64,000 bases of DNA from Mesorhizobium amorphae CCNWGS0123. Its GTDB lineage: Bacteria > Pseudomonadota > Alphaproteobacteria > Rhizobiales > Rhizobiaceae. Location: contig NZ_CP015318.1 of the NCBI RefSeq assembly GCF_001686985.1, positions 556,001 to 620,000 on the forward strand, written 5' to 3'. Shown piece after piece: positions 45,492 through 55,835 of the stretch. A program made the translations under genes and the position numbers. The notes under the pieces are model-generated. The model made no database searches and was not told where the DNA came from. It saw nothing but the letters and a program-made list of their open reading frames with translations. Each line of letters opens with the position of its first letter. The first letter of the stretch is position 1.

Positions 45492-46967
45492 CTACGCCTT
45501 CCACGGATCAGCCACCCGCGGCCACACCGGCCGCGTCAGCTTGGTGTAGTTGGTTACCACCGGATTGCTGGGATACGAACTCGGCGCCGAGACATAGATG
45601 ATCTCGGCGGCGATCGGGGCGAAGCCGGCGTAGAAATGGTTGGTCGATTTCACCAACAACAGGTCCTTGCTGAGTGGATTGACGCCGAGATTGGCGAAAA
45701 TATCGGGTTCGAAGGTCTGTGTGCGGTTGGTATTGAGGATGATATCGACTTCGGATCCTTCGATGCGGACCAGCGCTGTCGGTCCGAGCGTCACCCGGCT
45801 CGGCCCAAAACTCTGCCACCCTTCCGTGACCGCTCTCAGCACCCGCACCCGCGCGTCGATCGGCTCGCCCGCCAGCGGACCGGCCTTGCCACCAAAACGC
45901 AGATCAATGACGGCGCCCTCGCCCGCGGCTTGACAGAACGTCACCGCGATCGGATCCCAGATCGTCGCCACGCCGACATTGCTGACGCCTCGCTCCAGCA
46001 TGGCGCGCAGCACGACGGTGCCGTCGCCGGCGACACCGCCGCCCGGATTGTCCCAGATGTCGGCGATCACCACCGGTTTGTCCTGTCTTTCAGCGCGCAC
46101 GGCCAGCGCCCGCTCGATGCCGTCGCTGGCGTTCAGCATCGTCATCGCCGTCTCTTCGCGCATGGCATAGAGCTCGCGTCCCAGGCTTTCCGCCAGCGCA
46201 TCGCCCTTCGCCTTGTCGTTGTCGGTGACGACCAGGATGCGCGTGCCCATTTCCGGCACGTCGGCGGCCATGAAGCCGTGGATGACGGAGACCGACAGCA
46301 CGCCGTCCTTGCCGTGCATCGCCTTGATGCGGTCGACGAAGGAGCGCATCGGCTCGCGGCTGGTTGGCAGCACCTGGATCATCCGGCAGTCGAAGGTCGA
46401 GATCACAGGCTTGATCTCGCCGCGCGCCGCGGCCAGCCCGAGTTCGACGACATGTTCGCCGCGCTCGTAGAAGTCGGTGTGCGGGAACTCGAGAAAGTAG
46501 GCCATGATGTCCGACGCCGCCACGCGCTTCGGCGTCAGATGGCTATGCGGGTCGAACTCCGAGGCGATCACCACCTGCGGACCGACGATCGCGCGCACGC
46601 GTTCGAGCAGGTCGCCTTCGCAGTCGTCATAGCCTTGCGCCACCATCGCGCCATGCAGGCCGAGGATCACCGCATCGACCGGCAGCGCCGCCTTCAGCTG
46701 ATCGAGGATCTCGTCGCGCAGCGCCTCGAAAGTCTGCCGCTGCACCAGCCCGCCAGGCTCCGCCCAGGTGGCGGTGCCTTCGATCACCGTCAGCCCTTCC
46801 TTCACGGCCCGCCGGCGCAAGGCGACGATCGGCGACGAGCACAAAGTCGGCGTTTCCGGGTGCTTGCCCGGCCCGGCATAGAAGGCCATCTCGAACGAGG
46901 TCCGGTCGGTCGGCACCGGCGAGAAAGTGTTGGTTTCCGTCGCCAGCGAGGCGGTGAAGATGCGCAT
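45492..46967 (-). CDS. M81-family metallopeptidase (MlrC-like)
   Basis: The ATG at 46965-46967 gives 491 residues. The start RIFTASLATETNTFSPVPTD is the hallmark of the M81/DUF1485 family, which includes microcystinase C. GLHGAMVAQGYDDCEGDLL and EFDPHSHLT contain likely metal ligands, and DIWDNPGGGVAGDGT marks the C-terminal MlrC domain. In many genomes such genes sit beside ABC importers and are thought to open cyclic or modified peptides or amides; here the importer is of the carbohydrate type. It is the last gene of its operon. Confidence 0.88.
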   Translation of the reverse strand: MRIFTASLATETNTFSPVPTDRTSFEMAFYAGPGKHPETPTLCSSPIVALRRRAVKEGLTVIEGTATWAEPGGLVQRQTFEALRDEILDQLKAALPVDAVILGLHGAMVAQGYDDCEGDLLERVRAIVGPQVVIASEFDPHSHLTPKRVAASDIMAYFLEFPHTDFYERGEHVVELGLAAARGEIKPVISTFDCRMIQVLPTSREPMRSFVDRIKAMHGKDGVLSVSVIHGFMAADVPEMGTRILVVTDNDKAKGDALAESLGRELYAMREETAMTMLNASDGIERALAVRAERQDKPVVIADIWDNPGGGVAGDGTVVLRAMLERGVSNVGVATIWDPIAVTFCQAAGEGAVIDLRFGGKAGPLAGEPIDARVRVLRAVTEGWQSFGPSRVTLGPTALVRIEGSEVDIILNTNRTQTFEPDIFANLGVNPLSKDLLLVKSTNHFYAGFAPIAAEIIYVSAPSSYPSNPVVTNYTKLTRPVWPRVADPWKA

Positions 46968-46990
46968 GAAAGCTCCGTGGAAAGTGAAGG

Positions 46991-47818
46991 CTATTTGACC
47001 GCCCCGAGCGCCAGCCCCCGGACGAGGTAGCGCTGCAGCCAGATGAACAGGATCGCCACCGGCAGGGTGGCAAGCAGCGTCGCCGCCATGACGTGGTGCC
47101 ATTCGATCGTGTAGCGGCCTGCGACCAGCGAAAACACCTGGATCGGCAGCGTGTAGCTTTCCTGGCTGCGCAGCATGGTGAGCGCGACGACGAATTCGTT
47201 CCAGGCATTGATGAAGGTGAAGATGGCCGTCACCGCGATCGCCGGCAGGCAGAGCGGCAGGAACACCTTGCGCAGGGTCAGCCAGCGGCCGGCGCCCTCC
47301 ATCCATGCGGCCTCCTCGAGATCGCGCGGGATGGTGTCGAAATAGCTCTGCAGCATCCACACGGTGAAGGCGACGTTGAAGGCCATGTAGATGAAGCCGA
47401 GCGCCGTCGTTGATTCGACCAGCCCCCAGGCCGCCATCAGCCGGAACAGGCCAAGCACCAGCACGATCGGCGAGATCATCTGCGACACCAGCAGGAACTG
47501 GCGGAAGGCACTGTAGCCGGCAAAGCGAAAGCGCGACATCGCATAGGCCGCCGGCACCGAGATCAGGATGGCACCTACGGTGGCGATGACCGAGACATAG
47601 AGCGAATTGGCCAGCGCCCGGCCGAAACCGGTCGCCACCCACATGTCGGCAAAATTCGACCAGCGGAATTCGCTCGGCCACCAGGTCGGCGACAGCACTT
47701 CCGAACGCGGCTTGACCGCGGTCAAAAACATCACCGCGAAGGGAAAGATCGTCACCACGATCAGCGGCGAAAGCAGCAGCCAGGCGATGATTGAACGCTT
47801 CAGCTTGCCATTCCTCAT
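46991..47818 (-). CDS. Carbohydrate ABC transporter permease (MalG-type)
   Basis: The 275-residue protein has six membrane segments. The EAA loop reads [26 protein letters not shown], the contact site for the ATPase. It overlaps the MalF-type gene by four bases (ATGA), so the two are coupled. The ATPase that energises them is probably the MalK-like protein encoded on the opposite arm at 50949. Confidence 0.92.
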   Translation of the reverse strand: MRNGKLKRSIIAWLLLSPLIVVTIFPFAVMFLTAVKPRSEVLSPTWWPSEFRWSNFADMWVATGFGRALANSLYVSVIATVGAILISVPAAYAMSRFRFAGYSAFRQFLLVSQMISPIVLVLGLFRLMAAWGLVESTTALGFIYMAFNVAFTVWMLQSYFDTIPRDLEEAAWMEGAGRWLTLRKVFLPLCLPAIAVTAIFTFINAWNEFVVALTMLRSQESYTLPIQVFSLVAGRYTIEWHHVMAATLLATLPVAILFIWLQRYLVRGLALGAVK

Positions 47819-48684
47819 GCGCGTTGCTCCCGCATCGCCAGCCGCACATAGATCATGGTGAAGACCAGCAATATGGCGAACATCACCAGCGACACGGCTG
47901 ACGCCTCGCCGAGTTTGCCGATGCGGAAGGCGAGCTTGTAGAGGTGGGTGACCAATATGTCGGTGGAATTCGCCGGCCCGCCCTGCGTCATCACCCAGAT
48001 GATCGGAAAGGAATTGAAGACGTAGATGGTGTTGAGCACGATGGCGATGTTGATGAACGGTTTTAAGAGCGGAAAGGTGATCTCGCGGAACTGCTGCAGC
48101 GGCGTCGCACCTTCCAGTGCTGCCGCCTCGTAGAGGTCGTCCGGGATCGACGACAGCCCGCCGAGGAAGATCGTCGTCGTGAACGGCACCGTCACCAATA
48201 TGCCGATCAGCACCTGCATCGGAAACGCGGTCTCGGCGCTCGCCAGCCATTGGATGTTCTGGTCGATCAGGCCGAGCCCGAGGAGCGCCGAGTTGAGCAT
48301 ACCGCTTTCGCCGTTGAGCGCCCAGCGCCAGACCACCGCCGTCATGGTCAGCGACACCGCCCAGGGCAGCATGATGATGACGCGGGCAATGCCGCGGCCA
48401 TAGAAGTCGGTGTTGAGGATGATCGCCACCGGAATGGACAACAGCAGCGCGCCGCCGACGACCAGCACCGTCCACAGGCCGGTGCGCCAAAGTGCTGCGG
48501 TGAAATCGGGATCGGCGGTGAGCGCCCAGAAATTGGTCAGGCCGCTGAAGTCGCGCAGCTGGCCGAAGCGGCTGACATCGTGGGTCGAGATCTGAATCAG
48601 GTCCCAGACCGGCCAGAAGATGACGACAGCCGCCAGAAACAGGCTGGGCAAGGTCAGGAGATAGGGCAAGAATCGATTTTGCAT
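47815..48684 (-). CDS. Carbohydrate ABC transporter permease (MalF-type)
   Basis: The 289-residue protein has six membrane segments. Its EAA loop is [26 protein letters not shown]. The fold and length match the UgpA/MalF group of CUT1 importers. It lies 76 bases after the binding-protein gene in the same operon. Confidence 0.92.
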   Translation of the reverse strand: MQNRFLPYLLTLPSLFLAAVVIFWPVWDLIQISTHDVSRFGQLRDFSGLTNFWALTADPDFTAALWRTGLWTVLVVGGALLLSIPVAIILNTDFYGRGIARVIIMLPWAVSLTMTAVVWRWALNGESGMLNSALLGLGLIDQNIQWLASAETAFPMQVLIGILVTVPFTTTIFLGGLSSIPDDLYEAAALEGATPLQQFREITFPLLKPFINIAIVLNTIYVFNSFPIIWVMTQGGPANSTDILVTHLYKLAFRIGKLGEASAVSLVMFAILLVFTMIYVRLAMREQRA

Positions 48685-48760
48685 CGGCTGACCTGAGGGC
48701 GTCGGGGGGTGGCGCGCCCCGACGGGTGGGGCGCGCCACGGGGCGTCGGGAGTGAACGCC

Positions 48761-49996
48761 CTATTTCTTCAGCACCGCATTGGCCTTGTCCGCCGCCTCC
48801 TTCAGGGCGGCCTCCGGCTCGGCGCTGCCGAGATAGATCTTCTGCATGGCATCCGAAGTGATCTGCGCGATCTCCTCCCAGCCCGGGATGACCGGCGCGA
48901 AACGGGCGTCGGGCAGCAGCGCCGTGAACGCCGCCAGGTCGGCATTGTTGACGTAGTAGTCCATCTTCGCCTCTTCCTTGTTCACCGGCAGGAAGCCTTC
49001 GCCTTGCGTGAACTTGGCGCGCTGCTCCGTGGTGAACAGGAAGTCGAGCAGCTTCCAGGCCTCATCCTTGTTCTTGGAGTTCTTGAACATGATGATGGAA
49101 TCGGTGACGCCATAGGTGCCGCGCGCGCCGGTCGGCCCTGCCGGAATCGCCGCCACGCCATATTTCAGGTTCGGCGCCTCATCCTTGATCTGGTTGGACA
49201 GGAAGGGGGCGGTGATCATCATGCCGACCTTGCCCTGCTTGAACAGGTTCTGCACGTCCTCGCGGTTGTTCGAGGTGACGCCAGGCTCGGTCAGGCCTTC
49301 GTCGATCATCGACTTGTAGAGCTTGGCCGCTTCGAGCGCGCCTGGTGTGCTCAGGCCCGACGTGCCGTCCTTGTTGAGGATCTCCGTGCCCTGGGACCAC
49401 ATCGCATAGTAGTAATAGACGTCGGTCTCGATCTCCTTGCCCTGCAGGCCGAAGCCGAACGTGCCGGATCCCAGCGCCTTGATCTTGCGGGCGTCCTCCT
49501 GCAGGTCGGTCCAGGTCGCCGGCGGCTGGGCGATGCCGGCCTTCTCGAACAATTCCTTGTTGTAGTACAGGGCGCGCGCCGAAGCCGCGATCGGCAGGCC
49601 GTAGGTCTTGCCCTCCATGATCGACGGCGACAGGAACGTGTCGATGAAGCGGCCCTTGAAGTCGGGCGTGATGTAGCTGTCGAGCGGCTCGGCGACATCC
49701 TGCTGGACGAAATCGATCAGCCAGCGCGTACCGATGATCGACAGGTCGGCATTGGTGCCGGCGGTGATGTCGGTGGTCAGCTTCTGCAGGAGAACGTCCC
49801 ACGGCACGATCTCGAACTTGACGGTGATGCCCGGGTTGGCCGCCTCGAAATCCTTCTTGACGCTTTCGAAATAGGGGCCTGTCTTGGCGCTGTATTCGGC
49901 GACGGTGACGCGCACCTCGCCGGCATTTGCCTGCGCTGTGAGCGTCAGCATGCTCATTCCGGCCATCAGGCCGACAGTCCATGTCCTCAGACTCAT
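48761..49996 (-). CDS. Extracellular sugar-binding protein (family 1, CUT1)
   Basis: The ATG at 49994-49996 is preceded by a GGGAGAG and gives 411 residues; the frame extends to 50083 without support. A signal peptide ([22 protein letters not shown]) is followed by the mature MalE/UgpB-like domain: [44 protein letters not shown] and a C-terminal [17 protein letters not shown]. The ligand is unknown; an amino sugar or sugar derivative is possible given the RpiR regulator. It is the first gene of the minus-strand operon. Confidence 0.9.
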   Translation of the reverse strand: MSLRTWTVGLMAGMSMLTLTAQANAGEVRVTVAEYSAKTGPYFESVKKDFEAANPGITVKFEIVPWDVLLQKLTTDITAGTNADLSIIGTRWLIDFVQQDVAEPLDSYITPDFKGRFIDTFLSPSIMEGKTYGLPIAASARALYYNKELFEKAGIAQPPATWTDLQEDARKIKALGSGTFGFGLQGKEIETDVYYYYAMWSQGTEILNKDGTSGLSTPGALEAAKLYKSMIDEGLTEPGVTSNNREDVQNLFKQGKVGMMITAPFLSNQIKDEAPNLKYGVAAIPAGPTGARGTYGVTDSIIMFKNSKNKDEAWKLLDFLFTTEQRAKFTQGEGFLPVNKEEAKMDYYVNNADLAAFTALLPDARFAPVIPGWEEIAQITSDAMQKIYLGSAEPEAALKEAADKANAVLKK

Positions 49997-50175
49997 CTGC
50001 TCTCTCCCTTTGATGTGCGCTTGCGCGCATCCCATGCTGTGAGGCAGCATAGGTTTATGTGACTTTCCTACATTATCCATCATTTTCCGCTTCGCAAGCA
50101 GATTAATCTGTTGCTAAATTACATTTCGGCGAATAGCCTCACAGCCCCGACCGGGATCAGGGAGGAACGCGCGCG

Positions 50176-50946
50176 GTGGTTTCGAGAGCCGAGTTCGAAG
50201 GCAAGACGGTCGTGGTGACGGGCGCCGGCGGCGGCCTCGGCTCGGCTATCGTGGCGTTGCTCAACGAGCGCGGCGCGCGGGTCGTCGGCTGCGACCAGTC
50301 GAACGAGGCCTTGGCCAGCCCGCACCTCGCCTCGCACCACGTCTTCAACCTTCTCGACCGGGCCTCTGTGCAAACCGCGATCGCTGCGATCCTCGACAAG
50401 GACGGCGTTCCCGACATCCTCATCAACAATGCCGGCTGGACGCGCGCCGAGACGATTGCAGCGCTGACCCCGGACAAGATCGAGCATGAGCTCGACCTCA
50501 ACCTGACCGGCGTGATGATGTTCGCCGACCCGCTGGTCAAGGCGATGGCCCGGCGCGGCTCGGGCAACGTCGTCTTCATCTCCTCGGTCAATGCCATCGC
50601 GCATTTCGGCAATCCGGCCTATGCTGCGGCCAAGGCAGGCATCAACGCCTATGCAAAATCGATCGCGGTCGAACTCGGTCGCAGCGGTCTGCGCGCCAAT
50701 GTCGTCTGCCCGGGATCGATCCGCACCGCGGCCTGGGATCATCGCCTCGCCAAGGACCCGGAAATCCTCGGCAGGCTGCAGCGGCTCTATCCGCTCGGCC
50801 GCATCGTCAACGCCTCTGAAGTGGCTGAAGCCGTGGCCTTCCTTGCGTCCGATCGCGCATCGGGCGTAACAGGCGTGGTGATGCCGGTGGACGCCGGGCT
50901 GACCGCCGGCTGCCTGCCCTTCATCGACGACATTTTGGGAGCGTGA
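50176..50946 (+). CDS. SDR-family oxidoreductase
   Basis: GTG 50176, after AGGGAGGAA, gives 256 residues. The cofactor loop is VTGAGGGLGSA. NNAG is present, and the active site has SS in VFISSVNA and Y-x3-K in AYAAAKAGINAYAK. It should oxidise or reduce a hydroxylated substrate with NAD(P). It is the first gene of the plus-strand arm of the importer island, followed after two bases by the ATPase gene, so it probably acts on the imported compound. Confidence 0.88.
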   Translation: MVSRAEFEGKTVVVTGAGGGLGSAIVALLNERGARVVGCDQSNEALASPHLASHHVFNLLDRASVQTAIAAILDKDGVPDILINNAGWTRAETIAALTPDKIEHELDLNLTGVMMFADPLVKAMARRGSGNVVFISSVNAIAHFGNPAYAAAKAGINAYAKSIAVELGRSGLRANVVCPGSIRTAAWDHRLAKDPEILGRLQRLYPLGRIVNASEVAEAVAFLASDRASGVTGVVMPVDAGLTAGCLPFIDDILGA

Positions 50947-50948
50947 CC

Positions 50949-52031
50949 ATGACCGATGTCCAGTTTCGCGACCTGTCGAAATCGTTCGGGCACCACAAGA
51001 TCCTCGAGGACATCAACCTCGAGATCAACAGCGGCGAGTTCGTCGTGCTGGTCGGCCCTTCCGGCTGCGGCAAGTCGACCTTGCTGCGCATGCTGGCCGG
51101 GCTGGAGCCGATCACGTCCGGCGATCTCATCATCGGCGGCCTGCGCGCCAACGACTTGCCGCCGCAGCAGCGCAACATCGCCATGGTCTTCCAGTCCTAT
51201 GCGCTGTTCCCGCATCTGAAGGCGTCGGACAATATCGGCTTTGGTCCGAAAATTCGCGGCGAGACCCGCGCGGCGATCGACGACAAGGTCAAGAAGGCGT
51301 CCGGCATCCTCAACCTGTTCTCCTATCTTGATCGTTACCCCCGGGAATTGTCGGGCGGCCAGCGCCAGCGCGTCGCCATGGGCCGCGCTATCGTGCGCGA
51401 ACCGTCGGTGTTCCTGTTCGACGAGCCCCTGTCCAACCTCGACGCGCAACTGCGCGTGCAGATGCGTACCGAGATCAAGGCGCTGCACCAGCGGCTGAAA
51501 TCGACGATCGTCTATGTCACCCACGACCAGATCGAGGCCATGACCATGGCCGACCGTATCGTGGTGATGAACCTCGGCCGGATCCAGCAGGTCGGGGCGC
51601 CGCTGGAACTTTACGACCGACCGGCCAACAAATTCGTCGCCAGCTTCATCGGTTCGCCCTCGATGAGCTTTGTTTCCGGCGCCCTCAAGGGGTCTGCGAC
51701 AAAGGCCTGGTTCGAGACATCAGGTGGCGGCCGCCTGGCGCTGGTCGGCAAGGCCGTGCCGGCGGCCAATACATTGGAGACTGGCACTGTGGAAGCCGGC
51801 ATCCGCCCCGAACATTTCGTCGTCGGCGGCGCCGACGATGCGATGGCCATCGATGTCGACGTGGTTGAGCCGACCGGCGCCGAAACCCATGTCTACGGCG
51901 CGATAGGTCCCGACACGGTGCGCGCTGTGTTCCGCGACCGGCTGCAGATTCGGCCGGGCGACCGCCTGCCGGTCAGTGTCGATCCCGCCAACATCCATCT
52001 GTTCGACAAGACGACGGGCCTGCCCCTGTGA
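50949..52031 (+). CDS. ABC transporter ATPase of the MalK/UgpC family
   Basis: ATG 50949 is taken as start; GTG 50943 overlapping the SDR stop is an alternative two residues longer. The protein of about 360 residues has Walker A GPSGCGKST, the signature LSGGQRQRVAMG, Walker B VFLFDEPLSNLDA and a C-terminal TOBE/MOP regulatory domain from about residue 240 (GTVEAGIRPEHF). It should energise the MalFG-type permeases encoded at 46991-48684. Confidence 0.92.
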   Translation: MTDVQFRDLSKSFGHHKILEDINLEINSGEFVVLVGPSGCGKSTLLRMLAGLEPITSGDLIIGGLRANDLPPQQRNIAMVFQSYALFPHLKASDNIGFGPKIRGETRAAIDDKVKKASGILNLFSYLDRYPRELSGGQRQRVAMGRAIVREPSVFLFDEPLSNLDAQLRVQMRTEIKALHQRLKSTIVYVTHDQIEAMTMADRIVVMNLGRIQQVGAPLELYDRPANKFVASFIGSPSMSFVSGALKGSATKAWFETSGGGRLALVGKAVPAANTLETGTVEAGIRPEHFVVGGADDAMAIDVDVVEPTGAETHVYGAIGPDTVRAVFRDRLQIRPGDRLPVSVDPANIHLFDKTTGLPL

Positions 52032-52041
52032 GGACACCGGT

Positions 52042-52923
52042 ATGAAGACGCCGGCCGACATCATCACGCGGCTGCAGCTTATGTCGCAGGACGGCACCAA
52101 GTCGGACCGCAGGCTGGCCGGCCTTGTGCTCTCCGATCTCGACTTCGCCTCCAAGGCGGCGATCTCGGAGATCGCCGCGCGCGTCGGCGTCAGCGAGCCG
52201 ACCGTCACCCGCTTCTGCCGCAATCTCGGCTGCGAAGGCTTGCGCGACTTCAAATTCTATCTGGCGCAGGCTATCGCCATCGGCGCTCAGTACCTGTCGC
52301 CGGAACCGCTCAACCGCGACGTCCGCGAACAGCGCATCGCTTCGGCCATCACCGAGGCGGCAATATCGGCCATGCAGCGCGCCAGCGAGAACCTCGACAT
52401 GAAGGTGCTGGTCGGCGTCGCAGCGCGCATCGCCGGTTCGGGCAACGTGCTGTGCATCGGTTCCGGCGGCATTTCCTCGATGATGGCGACCGAGATGCAG
52501 AACCGGCTGTTTCGGCTCGGCCTGTCGGCGCTGGCGCAGGTCGACGGCCAGCTGCAGCGCATGTATGCCGCCGTCGCCACGCCCGAGACGACTGTGGTTG
52601 CCTTCTCGGTGTCGGGCTACGCGCGTTCGGTCATCGAGGCCGTACAGGTGGCGCAGCAATATGGCGCCGCCACGGTCGCCATCACCGCGCCGGACTCGGC
52701 GCTGTCCAAGGCAGCCGACACGGTGATCCATTTCCAGCCGCTCGAGGACGGCAACATCTACAAGCCGACATCCTCGCGCTACGCGCTGATGGCGATCGTC
52801 GACATGATCGCCACGTCGGTTGCCGAAACGCGCGGACCGAAAGTCCTGGAAAACCTGCGCCGCATCAAGCAGAGCGTGAACACGCTGAAGGTCGACGACC
52901 CGCGTTTGCCCCTGGGGGATTGA
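52042..52923 (+). CDS. RpiR/MurR-family regulator with SIS domain
   Basis: ATG 52042 gives 293 residues. The N-terminal HTH_6 domain contains AAISEIAARVGVSEPTVTRFCRNLGCEG (about 37-64). The C-terminal SIS domain (NVLCIGSGGISSMMATEMQNRL and VAFSVSGYARSVIEAVQVA) binds phosphosugars. It is the last gene of the SDR-ATPase-regulator operon and likely controls both divergent operons from the gap at 49997-50175. Confidence 0.92.
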   Translation: MKTPADIITRLQLMSQDGTKSDRRLAGLVLSDLDFASKAAISEIAARVGVSEPTVTRFCRNLGCEGLRDFKFYLAQAIAIGAQYLSPEPLNRDVREQRIASAITEAAISAMQRASENLDMKVLVGVAARIAGSGNVLCIGSGGISSMMATEMQNRLFRLGLSALAQVDGQLQRMYAAVATPETTVVAFSVSGYARSVIEAVQVAQQYGAATVAITAPDSALSKAADTVIHFQPLEDGNIYKPTSSRYALMAIVDMIATSVAETRGPKVLENLRRIKQSVNTLKVDDPRLPLGD

Positions 52924-53044
52924 GAGCCGGGCGGGCTGCCATACGGTGCAAAAAGCCCCCTCACCCGGAAATCACCAGCGCCGGCGCCAACCTCTTCTCC
53001 CCGCCGCGAAGCGGTCGGATGAGGGGCGCGCAGGGGAACTCGGG

Positions 53045-53356
53045 CTAACGGGCGAGTGCCTCGATACTCTTCGCCAGAGCCCCCGGGTCACCCGCAATAC
53101 GCAGCGTCTTCAGCCGCGCCGTGCCGCCGGCAACCACCGACACAGCCGACACCGGCACGCCCAGTGCCTTGGCAACCAGCTTCTCAAGCGCCGCATTGGC
53201 GGCGCCATTCTCCGGCACGGCGCGCACGCGCGCCTTCAAATGGCTGCGCCCGTCGGCCGCCGTCTCGACGCCTTCGAGCCTGCTCAGCGCCGCCTTTGGC
53301 GTCAGCCGGACGAACAGGTCTACGCCATCGTCACGCAGGCGAAACGGCGTAGCCAT
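53045..53356 (-). CDS. YggU/DUF167 family protein
   Basis: The 103-residue protein shows the DUF167 pattern VRLTPKAALSRLEGV, LKARVRAVPENGAANAALEKLVAKALGVP and the SAVSVVAGGTARLKTLRI strand-turn. The family has a conserved small alpha/beta fold of unknown function. In many proteobacteria it is encoded next to yggT, as here (12 bases apart), which supports the call. Confidence 0.92.
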   Translation of the reverse strand: MATPFRLRDDGVDLFVRLTPKAALSRLEGVETAADGRSHLKARVRAVPENGAANAALEKLVAKALGVPVSAVSVVAGGTARLKTLRIAGDPGALAKSIEALAR

Positions 53357-53368
53357 CGAATGGCTGGC

Positions 53369-53659
53369 TCAGACGACCAACGACAGTACGGTGGTGAGCA
53401 GGAACTGGCGGAGGAAGAAGATGAGCAACAGCAGAATGATCGGCGAGATGTCGATGCCGCCGAGATCCGGGATGAACCGGCGGATCGGCCGCAGCGCCGG
53501 CTCGGTCAGCCGATAGAGCGTGTTGCCGATGGTGCCGACGAACTGGTTGCGCGAGTTGACGACGTTGAAGGCGTAGAGCCAGGAAAAGATCGCCGAGGCG
53601 ATGATGATCCACCAGTAGATGTCAAGCGCCATGACGATGGTTTGAATAAGGGCGATCAT
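53369..53659 (-). CDS. YggT family membrane protein
   Basis: The ATG at 53657-53659 gives 96 residues with two membrane helices (about 4-30 and 70-92). The conserved amphipathic segment [27 protein letters not shown] lies between them. YggT proteins are thought to help membrane or osmotic homeostasis. A longer frame to 53758 lacks support. It is the first gene of the yggT-yggU pair. Confidence 0.92.
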   Translation of the reverse strand: MIALIQTIVMALDIYWWIIIASAIFSWLYAFNVVNSRNQFVGTIGNTLYRLTEPALRPIRRFIPDLGGIDISPIILLLLIFFLRQFLLTTVLSLVV

Positions 53660-53820
53660 GCCGGTCTCCAATTGTTGCCGACATGTAACCATTGCACGCC
53701 GAACCGGCAAGGGCCGGCTTCCGCCACATGCCGGACCCAAGGCCTGAAACGAGGTCATTTGCGCAAAACGCCGCCTTGACAGGAAACCGCTGCCTTCGAT
53801 AAATGCGCCATCCGTTGGAC

Positions 53821-53896
<76 letters not shown>

Positions 53897-54155
53897 TCGG
53901 ATCAATCACCGAAATGAACCCACGACCATCGATCGGGTCGAATTTCAGATGGCGGCAAGATGTCTGCCGCCGAAATCCCTGAGCACCAGTCTCGCTGTCG
54001 CATCGGTACGGTTCGATCAAGTGCATGGTCCGTGCGCGCCAATCTCGCGCCCATCGCTGCAGAACGTCTGAACGCCGTGTGAGGTATGTCATAGTTTATT
54101 GCTGCGCGAAGGTATTATTGGCACGGTCACATGTTTCGCCATGTGGGAGAAAGCG

Positions 54156-54506
54156 ATGCCTTATTCACAAAGCGATGTGCGTGCTTATCTGGATAGCTAT
54201 GGCGGTCTTTTGGGAACCCGCGTTGAGATGGTTGAGACGGACAGCCAATGCTTTGTGCGGGTAATCGAGGACGAAGAGGAACGCACCTACTCATTCGAGC
54301 CGGGATCCTTCGCCCTGGCCTTCGCTGAACGCCAGCGAGTGCGCCTTAAGCTGCCCGCAATCGAGCGCCCTTTGACACAGCCCAGATTTCGTGGCCCTGG
54401 CCGCGTCAATGCAAAATCCGGCGTATCGGACCAGGCCTCCTCAGGCCACCCGGACAAAGCTCGTCATTCCCGATTTCTGGTGCTCGATGATGTGGCAGTG
54501 CAGTAG
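54156..54506 (+). CDS. Hypothetical protein overlapping the oxidase gene tail
   Basis: ATG 54156 has GGGAG seven bases upstream and gives 116 residues. The first 70 residues (AYLDSYGGLLGTRVEMVETD, then RVIEDEEERTYSFEPGSF) look like a small folded domain with good alternation. The last 22 codons overlap the 3' end of the multicopper oxidase gene on the other strand. I recognise no family. It is either a real small gene that has run past its old stop or a chance frame. Confidence 0.4.
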   Translation: MPYSQSDVRAYLDSYGGLLGTRVEMVETDSQCFVRVIEDEEERTYSFEPGSFALAFAERQRVRLKLPAIERPLTQPRFRGPGRVNAKSGVSDQASSGHPDKARHSRFLVLDDVAVQ

Positions 54507-55835
54507 CCAGTCGCCCTGGTTATCGGCGACGAAGCCGAGCTGAACCTTCTCGTTGGGCTGGATGAGATAGGTGTCGGAGATCGTCGGCTGCACCGGACGC
54601 GTCGAGGACGACAGCACCTTGAAGCTCATGCCGTGCAGATGGATCGGATGCGATTGCGGCGTCAGGTTTTCCATGTCGATGACATAGCTTTTGCCGAGCT
54701 TCAGTTCGGCCAACGGCGCGGTCGGATCGGACGTATCGCCTGGCCACGGCACCTTGTTGATCGCCCAGAAACTGTAGCCGAGCGAGCCGCAGATGCCGTC
54801 GCTCGGCACGTTTTCCGCCGTAGCACTGAGCGACAATGAAATGTGCTCGGCAGCGGCGAGATCGACTTGCTGGACCGGATTGATCTCCAGCGGTGCAAGG
54901 TCGCGAAGGTCGCGTTTGAGAGAAGTTCCAACGGCACGCAGCGTCGCCAGGATTTTGGGCTTGGTGCCCCTGACGTCTCCCAGGCTGACGACTGCCCCTT
55001 CATCGTCGGGCATGCGAATGGCGAGCTCCAGCCGCTGTCCGGGTCCGAGCTGCAAGGCATCGGGCGCAAAGCGCTGCGACACCGGATTGCCGTCAAGCGC
55101 GATCACCGTCGCTTCGGCGCCCTCGACGCGAAAAGCATAGACGCGCGTAACGTCGGTGATGGCGACTCTGAGCCGCACCAACCCTCCGGCCGGCGCGTCA
55201 AATTGCGGCTGGTCGAGCCAGTTGGCGGTGCGCACCGTGCCGTAAGTGCCGGATCTTGCGGCATCGCGCGGCCGGAACTGATCGATGAACTGCCCATCGT
55301 CGCCGAGCCGCCAGTCGCGCAGATTGATGACCACCTCGGCATCGAAATGCGGATCGTTCGGGTTCTCCACGACGATCACGCCGGTCAGTCCGTGGCCCAT
55401 CTGCTCAAGCGTGTTGCAGTGCGGATGATACCAGAAGGTGCCGGCATCGGGCGGCGCGAAGGCGTAGTCGAAATGATCGCCGGTATAGACATAGGGCTGC
55501 ACCAGGAACGGCACGCCGTCCATCTTGTTGGGAACGCGAATGCCGTGCCAGTGGATCGTTGTCGGATCGTCGATGCCATTGACCAGCCGGGCGGCGAAGG
55601 GCTCGCCCTTCTTCATCCTGAGCACCGGCGGCATGCCGGCGTCGCCATAGGTCAACACATTTTTGGTCTGGCCGACATCCATCAGCTTCGCCTGGATCCG
55701 GGTCGTCTTCAGCAGCACCGGCTCGGGCATGGCCGCGGCCCAGCTGCCCACTTTGCCCATGGCGGAGAGCCCGATCCCACCTGCGCCGGCAATCGCGGCA
55801 GTTCTCAAGAGTTTGCGACGTGTGAGGACCGTCAT
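54441..55835 (-). CDS. Multicopper oxidase, Tat-exported
   Basis: The ATG at 55833-55835 gives 464 residues. LTRRKLLRTAAIAGAGG is a twin-arginine signal. All four copper-ligand motifs are present: HWHG (type 2/3), WYHPHC, HPIHLHG and HCHIIEHQKSGM with the type 1 Cys and axial Met. The three-cupredoxin length and lack of a Met-rich insert favour a laccase-like or CueO/SufI-related enzyme oxidising metal ions or phenols in the periplasm. No copper regulator is next to it. Confidence 0.92.
   Translation of the reverse strand: MTVLTRRKLLRTAAIAGAGGIGLSAMGKVGSWAAAMPEPVLLKTTRIQAKLMDVGQTKNVLTYGDAGMPPVLRMKKGEPFAARLVNGIDDPTTIHWHGIRVPNKMDGVPFLVQPYVYTGDHFDYAFAPPDAGTFWYHPHCNTLEQMGHGLTGVIVVENPNDPHFDAEVVINLRDWRLGDDGQFIDQFRPRDAARSGTYGTVRTANWLDQPQFDAPAGGLVRLRVAITDVTRVYAFRVEGAEATVIALDGNPVSQRFAPDALQLGPGQRLELAIRMPDDEGAVVSLGDVRGTKPKILATLRAVGTSLKRDLRDLAPLEINPVQQVDLAAAEHISLSLSATAENVPSDGICGSLGYSFWAINKVPWPGDTSDPTAPLAELKLGKSYVIDMENLTPQSHPIHLHGMSFKVLSSSTRPVQPTISDTYLIQPNEKVQLGFVADNQGDWLLHCHIIEHQKSGMTSFVRVA

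Noticed and set aside
46991..48739. 582-codon frame joining both MalFG-type permeases
   Set aside because: Only the last 275 codons are a permease in this frame; the first part is an off-frame reading of the MalF-type gene.
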